Below, piece after piece: positions 23,715 through 41,114 of a DNA stretch of 64,000 nucleotides (position 1 is its first letter; each line of letters opens with the position of its first letter). Under the pieces are notes generated by a model that had not been told where the DNA came from, did no database searches, and saw only the letters and a list, made by a program, of their open reading frames with translations. The DNA lies in contig BROG01000237.1 in the NCBI GenBank assembly GCA_030159075.1, positions 283,001 to 347,000 on the forward strand, in the 5' to 3' direction. This DNA is from Atrina japonica (lineage: Eukaryota > Mollusca > Bivalvia > Pterioida > Pinnidae). Both the position numbers and the translations under genes were made by a program.

Positions 23715-24527
23715 GATATTTCAGGGAGACTTTATAGAATGGTAGTATAAAAAGAAAGTACCAAAACTGACATGTCTGTGTGAAACTTCACCAATAGATG
23801 TTTTGTATATGTATATGTATATGTATATATGACATGTTGTTTCCAGATCAGTAACATTGTAAAAAATGTACAAAGTAAGTTTTACAGAAAGTTTTTATAA
23901 AAGAACATGTGCACGTTCATTTTTTATTATTATTTTTATGTATTTTTGTTGTTGTTTACTTTTTGTTGAAGATCTTGTGTAGCAAAGTTGGATTAGAAGT
24001 GAAATATGGCAGGAAAAGTAATACCGGTAATTGTAATATCTAGAAAGCTGTAATCTGTAAACTTGGTAAATGACAATTAAGAATTTCCATATTCGATTAG
24101 GTCAAATTCTTCCTGATTTTGAATTACCTTTTCTTTTTGGTAAAATCAGGAGTGGAATAAATAAAAATTATAGTTAGATGGAATTCATGTCATAAATGAA
24201 TGGAATTATTTCATGACACAACTTATATGGATTTTTCCAAATTAGAGATTAGGTATACATATCAACAAATTTTAGTCAGCAGCAATAAAAAAAGATTGAT
24301 ATGTTGCTGTGAAAATGTCACATGATCATGTTACTAGGAAAGTACATGTATATCGGAGGACTTTTGCCCCTGATTTTACAAATAAAAAAATGTAACTTGA
24401 AATAGGGGCAAGATTTTGGCCTGATTTTCGATATGCTGCACAATAAGCACAGGTCGAAGTTGCCAAATTCACTCAATATTCAAACTCAAGCTATGATAAT
24501 TTTTCATTACAATGAAAACAACTAGAG

Positions 24528-24652
24528 GAAGACCATTGATCTCTCCTTGCATTCACTGTAATCAGGTGCTTTGCCCTAGCATTAAAAACTGGCTGCCGCC
24601 ATACAACTAACAAATTGTTGACTGTGGCGTAAAACGCCATTCAAACAAACAG
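24528..24652 (+). mobile_element. SINE-B 3' fragment
   Basis: Signature CATTAAAAACTGGCTGCCGC, CAAATTGTTGACTGTGGCG and TAAAACGCCATTCAAACAAA. Confidence 0.75.
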
Positions 24653-26214
24653 ATGATAAAAACACAGAATTTATGTTGCAACTTGACATTTTTGTTTATA
24701 TTTATGACATATACATTTTATTTGTAAATGATGAAAAGTATTTCTAATTTAAGAAAATTTTATACATTGTATATACATGTATATAAAAAAAAAATTATCA
24801 GCACACTCAAATTTTGAAGGTGAACATTGTTAATTTGACACAATGGCAATAAAGTGTGTCTCCACATCAGTCATCACCAGAAGTTTTATAAATATAAAAT
24901 AAATAATACTGGTAGTCAAAATAATAAAATAAAAGTTGAGCTTGAATACTACTTAAATTTGGTGACCTTGAGCCCAGATCAGAATACCAAATACAAGATG
25001 GATCAACAAAAAGTAAATATGGGAGATCTGTACTAAATTTCGTACAATCACATTGCTTTGTCTAAATGTTTGTTTGTCCATTAAGTTAAGCATTGTGACA
25101 TTGCCAAATTTGGAATAAATCCCATGGGGAAAAAATGGCCTTTGTTGATATGTCTGTTTTTGGTTATGTTTATAAAATAAATTGACAAAAAGCAAAACAG
25201 ATTGAAAATGGAAGTATTTATGAATCTTTCTGTTTTTTGCAGATGTATAAAAACAGATTGAAATATACTATTTGTGTATATACACCAGTCTTTTGTCTGT
25301 GAGATGTATAAAAGCAAGGGCTTGCAACGTAAAACTTACGAATTTACTTAAGTGTGGAAATATTCTCAACTTGGCTGGTCTAGCAAATCAGATTTTAGGA
25401 TTAACAAAATTTAAGTAAAAATGTTTACATCTAAGTAATTCTTAAGTTTTATGGTGCCAGGCTCTGATATATTAGTATTAATTTTTGAATAAGATTAAAG
25501 TTGAAACCATAATATTGTAAAATTTTCTGCAAATGTTTCATTTTGAAAATTTGAAAAAGAAATTATCCTGTTACAAAGCGCTCTCTTTTATTTTTTCACC
25601 ATAATCCTTTTCTGTACCTCTCCATAAAAGTATCAACAGTGGTTGTAATCTTTAAAAAAAGAAGGTTGCTAACTTCTGCTCTTGATATTGCATATTTTTA
25701 AATAAATACCCCAGGTCTTGTTGATTAACTCTGGCTCAATCTTCCAATTTTTTAATTCAGGAAGGGGTGCTGGGGGAAGGAGGAGGGTACTGAATGTTTA
25801 TAATACAAAGCCAAAATTGAGTCAACTAATGTCATTTTCCCCATAGCTTTTTATGTTGAATCAACGTTTTTTAAAAACCTGCCACAAAGTATTGCTTGTG
25901 TCAATTCTTGTCAAAATTCACATATTTATAACAAATTCTGTCTTAATCTGATATTAGTTTTACACTCCTATGACGCTTTATTTCTGATAAGCAACAAATT
26001 TGTCTTTGCAATACCGTAAGTAATTAGTTGTTGCCATTTACATGTACTGTACTATGAACAAAGAAGTAAATGTTGCTGCCAATTCTGCTTGTCACTTACA
26101 AATACTTGCTGTTTTTATGAAAAGAAATTGACACATTCCAAACCAATTTAGAAAAAAAATCTATAGACTTCAGCACAAGTATTCAAAAGTTTACAAGATT
26201 TCATTGAGTAGCCT

Positions 26215-26374
26215 CACAGTAGTTGTCAGCACATTAAAGAACCCTCACTGCTCAATGACCATAAATGCTAAGCATAGGCCAATATTTGAAGCCCTTCACT
26301 GGCATTTGGTGACATCTCCATATGAGTGAAAGGTTCTTGAGTGGGACGTTAAACAACAATAAACAAACAAACAA
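26215..26374 (+). mobile_element. SINE-A, 5' truncated with target duplication
   Basis: It starts within the SINE-A body (AGCACATTAAAGAACCCTCA) and runs to GGGACGTTAAACAACAATAA plus a CAAA tail. A 14-bp target duplication TCATTGAGTAGCCT (26201-26214) and TCATTAAGTAGCCT (26375-26388), one mismatch, shows this was a true 5'-truncated insertion, as target-primed reverse transcription makes, and not a later deletion. Confidence 0.9.
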
Positions 26375-27584
26375 TCATTAAGTAGCCTATATAAGTCAAG
26401 CCAATAATTTTTTAAAAAGTTGATTTAACCTAGAGAGCTAAGGGAAAATGATGTTAGTTGACTCACCTTTGAATGGTACTGTATTTTTCATTTAAGGAAA
26501 AACATGATTGATAAATTTTTACTTTTTGTATTTCATTTACTTACTGTACAGTATGTGATTTCTAGATAATGATTTGTGATAACTAAAACTTTTAAAATTT
26601 CAAGTATTTTGTGAATGGATTTTGACTGATAAACTCATCAATTCCAGCAGTATGGCCCTGAATAAATTAAAAAAGTATTAATTTTGGATGATTGCTGAGT
26701 TTGTATGTAGTGAATTGTTTCTACGATTTTCAGTGTATGTTATTCTTTTTTATAGAAATCATGTTTTTATTGCATTTTATTTTTTCTCTATAAATCTCTC
26801 AACATTCTTGGTGTCACTTGTTCAATATCAAAAGTCTTCTCTCTCACAAGGTTTAGAGGTAGAACTCTTGATATATTATTCTTTCTTGAGTATAAAGTTA
26901 TGAACTTAAAATCATATTGCTGGAAAATCTGGAGTACTGTAGACCTTGAAGTTTGTCTTTTAGAAGTGAAATTGATTTGTCTGTAGCTTTAGTCTCTATG
27001 GAACTGCTGTTATCTGAAATGCTGAATTAGACAATATTTTATAATAAATATTGTAATCTTAAATTAGTTATTTGGAAGATTTGTTATATGTGATTTGCCG
27101 TGAAAAAAGTAAGTTTGTATAATAACTCAAATTTCTTTGAGTCTTTTTGAAAGTCATTCTGTTTGTTGGCCAGATATAATTATTGCGAGGCAGTACTAAT
27201 CTGTAAAATGGCACTGTCTTTCTTAGTCAACAAATTTGGTTTAGCTGTTGCATTTAGTTTTGTTATGAGAAAACTGTTAAGAGTTTCATGTTGTTACCTG
27301 ACATGATAATAGAATGTGATAACATTTGCTGACTATGACCCTTATTTTCAACATGACCTTTGAACTTAAAATTCCAGATATATTTCTTTCACAATTTGGT
27401 GTGTTTTCAAATTCCATTTTCCAAAACTTTAACTATAATAGAATCAAATTTTTTTTTCCGTATATGTTGGAATATGGTTAAAATAAGAATCTTATGATGG
27501 TTTTATTGAGTGATGTTACATTTCAACATCATATTACACCATCATTGATGTCATAGTTCAAAGGTCCTTTCTCGTAGCAAGTTA

Positions 27585-27613
27585 GATATATATATATATA
27601 TATATATATATAT
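27585..27613. repeat. (TA)n microsatellite
   Basis: About 29 bp of pure TA. Confidence 0.95.
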
Positions 27614-28844
27614 TTCTACATGAATTTATCAACTTTAGGACAATTTGTTTTAGGATCATAATGTCATGTTTTATATATTTTTTAAATATATTTCTAATTG
27701 TGCTTTGTGTTATTATTATAGCCTAGCCACATAACCCTAAAATCAACATACATGTACACCAAAAATTGTCATGTTTCATTTTGTATTAATAAAAACAAAT
27801 TATAGTTTGTCCAAGAGAAATTGGCACATGTTTAAAAAAACACAACGAGTTAGAATTAAATCATAACAGGGGTGACAGGCTGGTTTTCAACATGAAAATT
27901 TCAGAGAGGTCAAAAAGTTACAGGTCATCATAACACACTTGATTATATTCATTTTCATTTTACAATATAAATCGTGATTATGCAAATGAGAGCAGGTAAA
28001 ATGTTATTTGAGTAACAGTTCTTTGTTTATGTTTCTAAATAAACAAGAACACCTGCACCCTCGATTAATTGCAATTGGTAATTTATTCAAATGCCAATTC
28101 AACATAATTTTTTCATAAAGTTTGACAATCTGTCAAATGTTGCGACATCAAAATCATGTATAAATGCTCTTTGATTGGTGTCACCATCTCTCAAGAGTTT
28201 CATTGTTTTAAACAGAGCTGACTGAATTTTATCATGGCAGTGGTCAGTTTAAATACCGAAATACAATGACCAATATATTTTACTTATGTGTACACAACAA
28301 CACATGTATTTGGCTTACATCACCCAAGGCTAGTATATATTGTTACTAAGTTGATATAGGGGGAAGTGAAAGTTGGACTATGTATTTTATTGAGCATACA
28401 TAGAAATGGTTTAAATTTTACATTGCCACACCTGGGCCTGGCACCAGTTTAAAAACATTATTCTATGTTGGCTGACCCTGAAATTTGATTTGATGAATAG
28501 GCCAAGCTGAAAATTTTTTCAATTTTTTGTCAAAGTTTATGGTGCCGGGCCCCATACACCCCTACTTTTTTTTAAATGGACAGTATTTTTTTCTTTTATG
28601 TGGTCGTTCTTTACAAAAAGAATTAAAAGTGTGAAAAAGCTAATACTATACAACATGCCAAAATTTATATATTGCAGGTCCATTATTTGATATGTTTTTA
28701 GTGATAATTCTTTGTTTCATTCATATATTTATATATTATACCTCTCCATAGTTTCTTGCGATTTCATTGGTCAATAAGCATCAGGTATTTTTAACCAACT
28801 TTATATTGCCAGGGTGAAAGCAGGGTGATTTTGAAAACTATCTC

Positions 28845-28861
28845 TATATATATATATATAT
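28845..28861. repeat. (TA)n microsatellite, short
   Basis: About 17 bp of pure TA. Confidence 0.9.
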
Positions 28862-29154
28862 GTACTGGTACTGTAACAGTTCCCAGACAATAACATTTCT
28901 GGACAATTTGTATGGGTATAGCTAACAGGATTTGGAGAGATATTTTCCTACATGTTGTATGCTTATACAATCTGAAAAGATGTCCGTCAGCCAGAAATTT
29001 CCAAATAAGTGTTTATAATAGAATGTTATGTCATTTTATTTGTATATCTCCCAACTTTTATTTTTACGCACTGGGGAAGTGATGTCATGACAACATGAGA
29101 AAAAATAAGATTAACTTTTAAATCAAATAAACATATGGAAATAATCATATTGAT

Positions 29155-29445
29155 ACAAACTTGCTCATTCCTAATAATTGATACATGCATTTCACCCAAT
29201 TTACCCCTTGTTGAGGCTAAAATTTTCACTTAACATAATCATCCAGGATCTGTTACAGTAAAGGTTAGGAAAATAGCGCTGCACTTCAATCTAGGTATTT
29301 CAAAATATTTTCCAACTGTTTCTTGTATATTTCATATGATATTAAGGCAACCTTTTACTATATACAATTCCATATTTGTGTGCTTCTAAACAAGGGAGAT
29401 CCATGAGAAGTTATAAAAAATCGTCTGGGAACTGTTTTTATTTTA
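29155..29445 (+). repeat. Dispersed repeat, copy 2 (see 5755-6060)
   Basis: Same motif order as 5755-6060, including CAGTAAAGGTTAGGAAAAT at its centre. Confidence 0.65.
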
Positions 29446-29564
29446 TGTGAATGAAAATGAAACAAGTACTGCTGTAAATTTTTAGAAAAGGTTGATTACC
29501 TTTCTGTAACACTTTGCTAACCAGTAGAGTTCATTTGGTCATCATGGTGTACAATGAAAGGTGG

Positions 29565-29642
29565 AACTTAACTCATTCATCCCACATTTGGACTGTTGAT
29601 TTACTGAAAAGTCCTTTGTTCTTCAGGGCTTGATGAGTTAAA
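29565..29642. mobile_element. Short TTAA-ended palindromic element
   Basis: From TTAACTCATTCATCCC to AGGGCTTGATGAGTTAA. One of at least six copies of an ~85-bp element whose ends are inverted TTAACTCATC.ACCC. The TTAA ends recall piggyBac-type target sites, but assignment is uncertain. Confidence 0.55.
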
Positions 29643-30358
29643 CATGTCTGCATAATAACTCAAACTTTCAGGAAGAACTAGCATCTGCTTGATTATATTT
29701 TGTTGCCATAGATACAATGGCTACTAATTTAGACACAACTTGAAAGAATTTTTTTTCTGAATCATATACATTGTACATGAAACATGAGTGATCATGTTAT
29801 GATTGGTTTACATGTAATTGCATGGCTGGTACATGTGACAAAAGTTCTTCAGTTTTATCTATTCCAAGTCTAGGGCCTAAGGTTATTAGACATGTTTTCT
29901 TTCTCAGATATAGTCTGACTCCATTCTTTTCCAAATACACTGTTATGCTGACCTGTGTACATGGAAATTTTTGCTGCTGGCCCATAGATGAGAAGGCAAA
30001 TTTGAAATGAAAGACTAAATACTTGAAGCACATAATCCATTGGATTTAAGGTGAATTTAAGACAAAGTGAATATGTTTTCTGTAGAGAAGGGGTGATTTT
30101 TTTCAGGTATACAGTATTCAAAATGCTAATTCTGATTGGTCACATAGATAGAGATAGAGTTTGGATTTGAATTGAACATGAAAAAAGTTATTTAACCTTT
30201 AACCTAGGAGTGATGTGTGGAAATGTATGATTATTGTTGTGAAAAGTGATAATGTTTGAAAGGTTTTAACCAAGACCTAAGAATCAATCAGAATGGAAAT
30301 TATTCACTGAGCAATTACATGTATATTTAAAATATACAGTAAATTATAATTTTATTTA

Positions 30359-30592
30359 GCTTTTGGCCTCCAGGGTAAAATGATTATAGTATTTCCTGTT
30401 ATAATATGACATCTCTTACCTCTGTAAAGGTTTGAGATGTGCTTAATTATAAGATGGCAATGTTGCAAGATTACTAGATGGGGTATGGTGGCAAATGCCT
30501 GTGTACATTGTTATTGTCCACCATTAAAAAAAATGGCCACCACTTTAAAGCAGAAATAAATCATTGAGTGTTGCATTACTCACCATTTAGAC
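30359..30592 (+). mobile_element. SINE-B, decayed
   Basis: Head remnant TTTTGGCCTCCAGGG and AAAGGTTTGAGATGTGC, then CACCATTAAAAAAAATGGCC and the tail TGTTGCATTACTCACCATTT. Confidence 0.6.
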
Positions 30593-32545
30593 AAATTGAC
30601 AATGTTTTAGTAAATTGCAATAATGAAATAAATATCTTCTCAGTCCTAAAAAGATGATTTAGAGTAAATGGAGTGTTACAATAAGTTCACATACATTTTT
30701 TATAGTTCAAGACCCTTAGAGATTTTTTTTATATATATCTAAATGCATAAAAATAAATTTGTAATATTCCCTTCTTTTTAGAAAGGCTTAGCAATGAATC
30801 TAATTTTTTATTCTCCAAATGTCATTGTTTTCCATGAGAAACCTAGTGGAGAAATGATAATTTGACCTTGTATGTTACAGTAAACATTTTCTGGAGTGAT
30901 TGAGGTCCTTTGTATTTTTAATTGGGGAAGTATTGTAGTGAATGTGTATGAGACTTTAACTGTAGATCAGAAAATGGTGCTGATATTCTTATTGTTAAAT
31001 GTTGTTTTTTTAACTGGCAGATTTTGTACAAAATTGTTTATTCAGTGTTGTCGTTTTTTATGTACGTGTATCATAAATTTTTGTACATTTTCATGAATAA
31101 CCAGAGTATTGCACGAACTGACAGTCTGAACTCTTGACCTTCCATAACCTACAACATTCAAAGGGTACAAATATTTGTGTCAACCACAATAAAATAATAA
31201 TAATCAAATTTATAAATAGATAGATATATAACCAGTTCACTTGATATACCCAAATTCTCTTTACTAATATTCCTCAGATCATCATTAAAATGAATTTAAT
31301 GGTCACTTACTGTTATATTAGTATTTATAGCTGCAAGTCTATAATATTGATAGTCAAAATACATGTACTTTAGTGTTCTAGATTGTTTGCTGGATACAGT
31401 CATGTCCAACAGGAAATGAAGAAAATTCCTTCAAATTTTCCAATTTCATTTGCAAATAAATAACCTGCTTAAAACACTAACATTTGGCATGCCGTTTAAT
31501 GGAGGGGTTGTCTATTTTACAAAATTTGATCATCCTATTTACATATGGTAACTTGCAGGGGCAGAGTAACCTTTTGATTATCATATGGATTATCTTATAG
31601 GTTTAGGCAGTCACCAAGGTCAATATTAGTTTTCTGGTCAATATTAGTTTTCTGATCAATATTACACCATATTTATCCACACTAAAGTCCATAATTGTAC
31701 ATCTGTATCTTGTGAAACTTGTTTGTTTAGGCAGGTATGTATCAATACTATATGATACAAAGTAATTTTCTGGTGAAGCCAAAACTGAGTTTATATTTAT
31801 TTAAGTTTAATGGAATTTTTATGATTGCATAATAAACATGGAAAATATGTACTTATTCCTGCATAGAATTTTAGCCAAAAAAAATGTTACCTTTCCAGTT
31901 GAACTTTTTTCATTAATATCATTACACCTCAATAATTGTCAAGATACAAATTGAATGTTGGGTTCCTTTTGTTTTGAGATCTTATTTTCTACTTTTGTGT
32001 GGTGATGAACATGATAAAATATGACTGTCAAGAGTTGGGGATGGGGTGGATTTTAGATCTGTTATTGAAGGAGATATTACTTGATCAGCTGTGATGTGCA
32101 ATTTTTTATGCTTTAAAAATTCCAAGGTAGACTTTTGTATGTATACACACATTTTATGTATATGTTTATTTACAGTTTCAGTATATATTATTCCTCATTA
32201 AAATGTGATAAAAAAATAATTGTTCATTTATTTGTAAGTTTCTGGGAATGACATTTCATAACCATATACTGTTGAATCAGAAAAAATTGTTGTGGTTTGA
32301 AATTTATTTTGTTGTTTTCATTTATCAACACAATTTAAACCATGATGAAATTTTACATAAATTATAGCTAGAAATAGTAATACTGCAGAGTTGTGGTGGG
32401 GTAAAAACTTCACTGTTTGAAAAAGAAAACAAATTCATTGACAGTAAATTTTGTTGAAATTAAAAACCAGTTTCTAGAGGAACATACTGAAGAATCAGAA
32501 AATTTTGTTGTGGTATTATCGGTAATTTCATTTATTTTGTCATTT

Positions 32546-32707
32546 TGTAACGTGCCGAGCGCATCACATCGGATTGTCACCCATCCAGATGCTGACCGCG
32601 CTCGCCGTTGCTTAACTTCAGTACATGGATATAAACGCTAACCGTCCAGCCACAAAAGCTAGCTGATGGACTAGACAGTTAATCTGCCTATATCCATGAC
32701 TGTTACA
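32546..32707 (-). repeat. TRIM 3' LTR
   Basis: 162 bp with TG..CA-type ends in the inverted pair TGTAAC/GTTACA. Differs from the other LTR only at 32603 (G here; A at the equivalent 32932). Confidence 0.93.
32576..32619 (-). promoter_or_regulatory. 5S-rRNA-like internal promoter block in the 3' LTR
   Basis: Read on the - strand it begins GAAGTTAAGCAACG (5S box A: GAAGCTAAGCAGGG) and ends CTGGATGGGTGAC (5S box C: TTGGATGGGAGAC) with exact spacing. By hand, about 31 of 44 positions match vertebrate 5S rRNA recalled from memory, without gaps. In true 5S genes these boxes bind TFIIIA and start RNA polymerase III. Confidence 0.8.
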
Positions 32708-32854
32708 TTACCCCCTCCGACGACAAGCTTCGTCCCGAAGCTTCTTGGGTTCAAACTTGAAATCCACAGCTTACACTATGCCCTTCAGCTGTATCTCCTG
32801 ACTTGAAATCCACAGCTTACACTATGCCCTTCAGCTGTATCTCCTGGATTTCAG

Positions 32855-32872
32855 ATCCCACCGCTGCCACCA
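32855..32872 (-). other. Primer-binding site for tRNA-Leu
   Basis: On the - strand TGGTGGCAGCGGTGGGAT, two bases inside the 5' LTR. It is the exact complement of the 3' end (including CCA) of metazoan tRNA-Leu of the AAG/TAG kind as I recall it. This fixes the element's orientation. Confidence 0.85.
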
Positions 32873-32874
32873 AT

Positions 32875-33036
32875 TGTAACGTGCCGAGCGCATCACATCG
32901 GATTGTCACCCATCCAGATGCTGACCGCGCTCACCGTTGCTTAACTTCAGTACATGGATATAAACGCTAACCGTCCAGCCACAAAAGCTAGCTGATGGAC
33001 TAGACAGTTAATCTGCCTATATCCATGACTGTTACA
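32875..33036 (-). repeat. TRIM 5' LTR
   Basis: 162 bp, one mismatch to its partner. On the - strand it would carry the promoter; the 5S-like block lies about 89-132 bp into it. Confidence 0.93.
32905..32948 (-). promoter_or_regulatory. 5S-rRNA-like internal promoter block in the 5' LTR
   Basis: Identical to 32576-32619 except for one base in the middle spacer. This is the copy in position to start transcription of the element by RNA polymerase III. Confidence 0.8.
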
Positions 33037-33596
33037 ATTTATCATCAAAATTCAAACCATGATGAAATTGTACGCAAGTTACACCTAATACTACTAACTA
33101 CTAAATTTAATGTCAACAAATTTTTATTATTTTCAAAACAACAAACTCTAAACCTATGCAAATATTTGGTACAACAATAGAAACTTATCATCCAATCTCT
33201 GAATGACATTCAGTCTTTTGCTTAATATATTTGTACATATTTTCATTTGTTTCCAAATCTCTCAGTGTCAATCATTTTGGACATTAGTCTCACTACTATA
33301 GACCATTGTCAAGTTGATCTACCGGTAAGTTCATATATATAGTTACAATTTACTGTTCTGACTGAAATGCTATGCAATAAATGAAATCTATGCTATGTAA
33401 ATAAATAACGATGTATAGCCTGATACAAATTTTCATTTAGTGTTTGAAATCATAAAATCACTAAAATAACTTCTTGCTAAAATTATTTATGGACAAAACA
33501 CTAAATTTTTTGGCATCCTTCAGTGATTTTGTTTACTTTATGTAGTTTCTGCTTGAATAATAAACTTCAAAGCCCAGTTATTATATTAAATGGATA

Positions 33597-33602
33597 TTTA
33601 TT
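33597..33602 (-). terminator. Poly(A) signal of gene B
   Basis: AATAAA on the - strand, 13 nt after the TGA stop at 33616-33618. If used, the 3' UTR would be only some 30-40 nt long. No better signal lies close by. Confidence 0.6.
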
Positions 33603-33615
33603 GACAAAATTACAA

Positions 33616-39368
<5,753 letters not shown>

Positions 39369-39540
39369 GTTGATATCTCAGTTCCATCGTGATATAACAT
39401 TATTTTTTAAGAATTATACGAAAGCAAATAGAGTCCGCCATTTTCCCTAGTGTGATGACGTAACCGGGGTTTGCGTAAACGTCATTTGCGTGAACATGAC
39501 GTCACATGCGTAATATTGATACAAAGTAGACGTAACAAGT
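39369..39540 (-). promoter_or_regulatory. Putative gene B promoter with clustered CRE-like sites
   Basis: Within 50 bp lie TGACGTAA (39456-39463), AACGTCAT (39478-39485) and a perfect palindromic CRE TGACGTCA (39497-39504), plus GACGTAAC near 39530. GCCATTTT at 39438-39445 could be a YY1-type site near the start. An upstream ATG at 39387 in good context opens an 85-codon frame overlapping the main start in another frame. Confidence 0.45.
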
Positions 39541-41114
39541 GCGCCATAAGATATTATCATATTAAACCTACTTGTATCTTGAGGTCTATCTACAAACATG
39601 ACATCTGCTTCGTAAAATAATTCTATCAGCATTTACTTGATTTATCGGGGAAGTAATACAAAATAAAAGTGTAATTTATCAGAGGAGCCATAAAGTTATT
39701 TGGGTCGAAATGCTCGTTTTATCGCTGTTGTACACCCCAGCAAGAATTCTACTGCAGTATGTTGTTTACTCTACAGAACACATACAAACTTTGCGTAAAT
39801 GTTAAAGTGTAAAACAATTCGAATTATATCCAAAATGTGTACGAGTTACGATGGTACGAGTTGACTAGCTCCCGAGTTTGATACATGTATTTATATACAT
39901 GTATATATTTTGCGATCAACTGGAATCGCAATTGCAGACAATTTATGGGCTCAAACATTCGTCAGTCCGAACAGTGCAAAATTGTTTTTATGCTCGATGT
40001 AGGAAAAAAAAATACTAATGTACGTTTGAGATTTATACATGCGTCCAATTCTACCTCTAAAGATCTTGGTCATGCGTGTCATTAAATACAAGTTGACATA
40101 GATTTTTTTTATTCGGAATAAGGGATTTATCTGGACCTCAATTCATTTTATCGAGGAACAAATCTGTTTTTGTTTGATACAAAGGTATCCTGACCCTGGA
40201 CTAAAAGTCACCAAATGTACTCATTATTCGAATCTAATTAAAACCCGATCTCTCACCTTCCCCGCGACGTATCAGAAAACGGGAGCGATAAGAGATTGTC
40301 ATTACTCAAGCTCAACATTAATTTTATTTGACTATTTTGACTATAGTGTTGCTTGTAAAACTTCTGGAATCTTACTGAATAGGAAACACTACTATTTTTC
40401 ATCATTTACATAAAAAATTAGGACACAGATATAATTTCCCTTTATTAATGAATAAATAAGTTGAGTACGGTACTCACAATTTGAGTATACGCATTCTAAC
40501 ACCTTTTAATATTCCTAAGGTTTTCATAATTAAAATGAGAATTAATTTTCACCATGCCATTATCTACATTTCTATGCTATTGATATACAAATATTTCCAG
40601 TTGCAGCTTAAATTTTGTGATTTCTACCTAAAAAAAACATGTAGATCTAGTTAGTTGTCAGTTGACTAGTTGAGCTTGAGTGCAGAGTATCTTGGTTACT
40701 ATTAACCCTATCCAAGTTGTATGTCCTTTTCTATTGTGTAGACCAGTCTGTTATGGTCTGTGGATTTGAGGGGTTAATCAGTTTTGTGATAATTTTGTAT
40801 GTTTAACTCATCGACCCCAATCCTCATTTAGTCTCAACTATTTCAATATTATTAACAATACCAAAGTTATACAAAGGAGTCCAAAACAAATGTTGAAGAC
40901 GATCAATAAGACTCGGATTTAATATTAATATTAATATTTTCGAAAGTGAAAGTAGTGTCATACGATGAAAAATTAAAAATTTGACTGTGTTGCCAAATCC
41001 GCCTACGAGTACCTACTGTAAAATGGATATCTCTGAAAAATGACAGTAGACAATTCTGTTTATTTACTTGGGTGAATCTAAACGATTAACAAATTAGTTA
41101 TATCAACTTATATA

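Larger units (their letters stand above)
32546..33036 (-). mobile_element. Miniature LTR retrotransposon (TRIM) with 5S-rRNA-like LTR promoter (Cassandra-like)
   Basis: A 491-bp element. Two 162-bp direct repeats (TGTAAC...GTTACA) differ at one base, so insertion is recent. The target duplication ATTT lies at 32542-32545 and 33037-33040, and a duplicated empty site nearby confirms it. Orientation is minus: after the 5' LTR (32875-33036) come AT and a primer-binding site (32855-32872) pairing with the 3' end of tRNA-Leu; before the 3' LTR (32546-32707) is the purine tract GGAGGGGGTAA. The 167-bp interior encodes no protein; it has two 46-bp tandem units (32755-32800, 32801-32846) and a hairpin (AAGCTTCG..CGAAGCTT, 32725-32743). 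Each LTR contains a 44-bp block like the 5S rRNA internal control region. A non-autonomous element needing another retrotransposon's proteins; the closest known design is plant Cassandra. Confidence 0.92.
32270..33100 (+). repeat. Local ~110-bp duplication, one copy split by the LTR element
   Basis: 32270-32380 (ACTGTTGAATCAGAAAAAAT to AACCATGATGAAATTTTAC) is matched by 32488-32545 joined to 33037-33090 (GAATCAGAAAATTTTGTTGT to AACCATGATGAAATTGTAC). The first copy is therefore a paralogous empty site for the element at 32546-33036. Confidence 0.8.
23715..33596. other. Gene-poor intergenic stretch between genes A and B
   Basis: About 9.9 kb with no exon I can support; every open frame is short and AT-rich. 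It begins with the probable 3' UTR of gene A. I see a SINE-B tail (24528-24652), a truncated SINE-A (26215-26374), TA microsatellites, a dispersed repeat (29155-29445), a SINE-B (30359-30592) and the miniature LTR element at 32546-33036. The gaps between these show nothing recognisable. Confidence 0.6.

Noticed and set aside
32576..32619. 5S rRNA gene or pseudogene
   Set aside because: Only the internal control region is present and it lies inside both LTRs of a retroelement, at the same position; the rest of a 120-nt 5S gene is missing.
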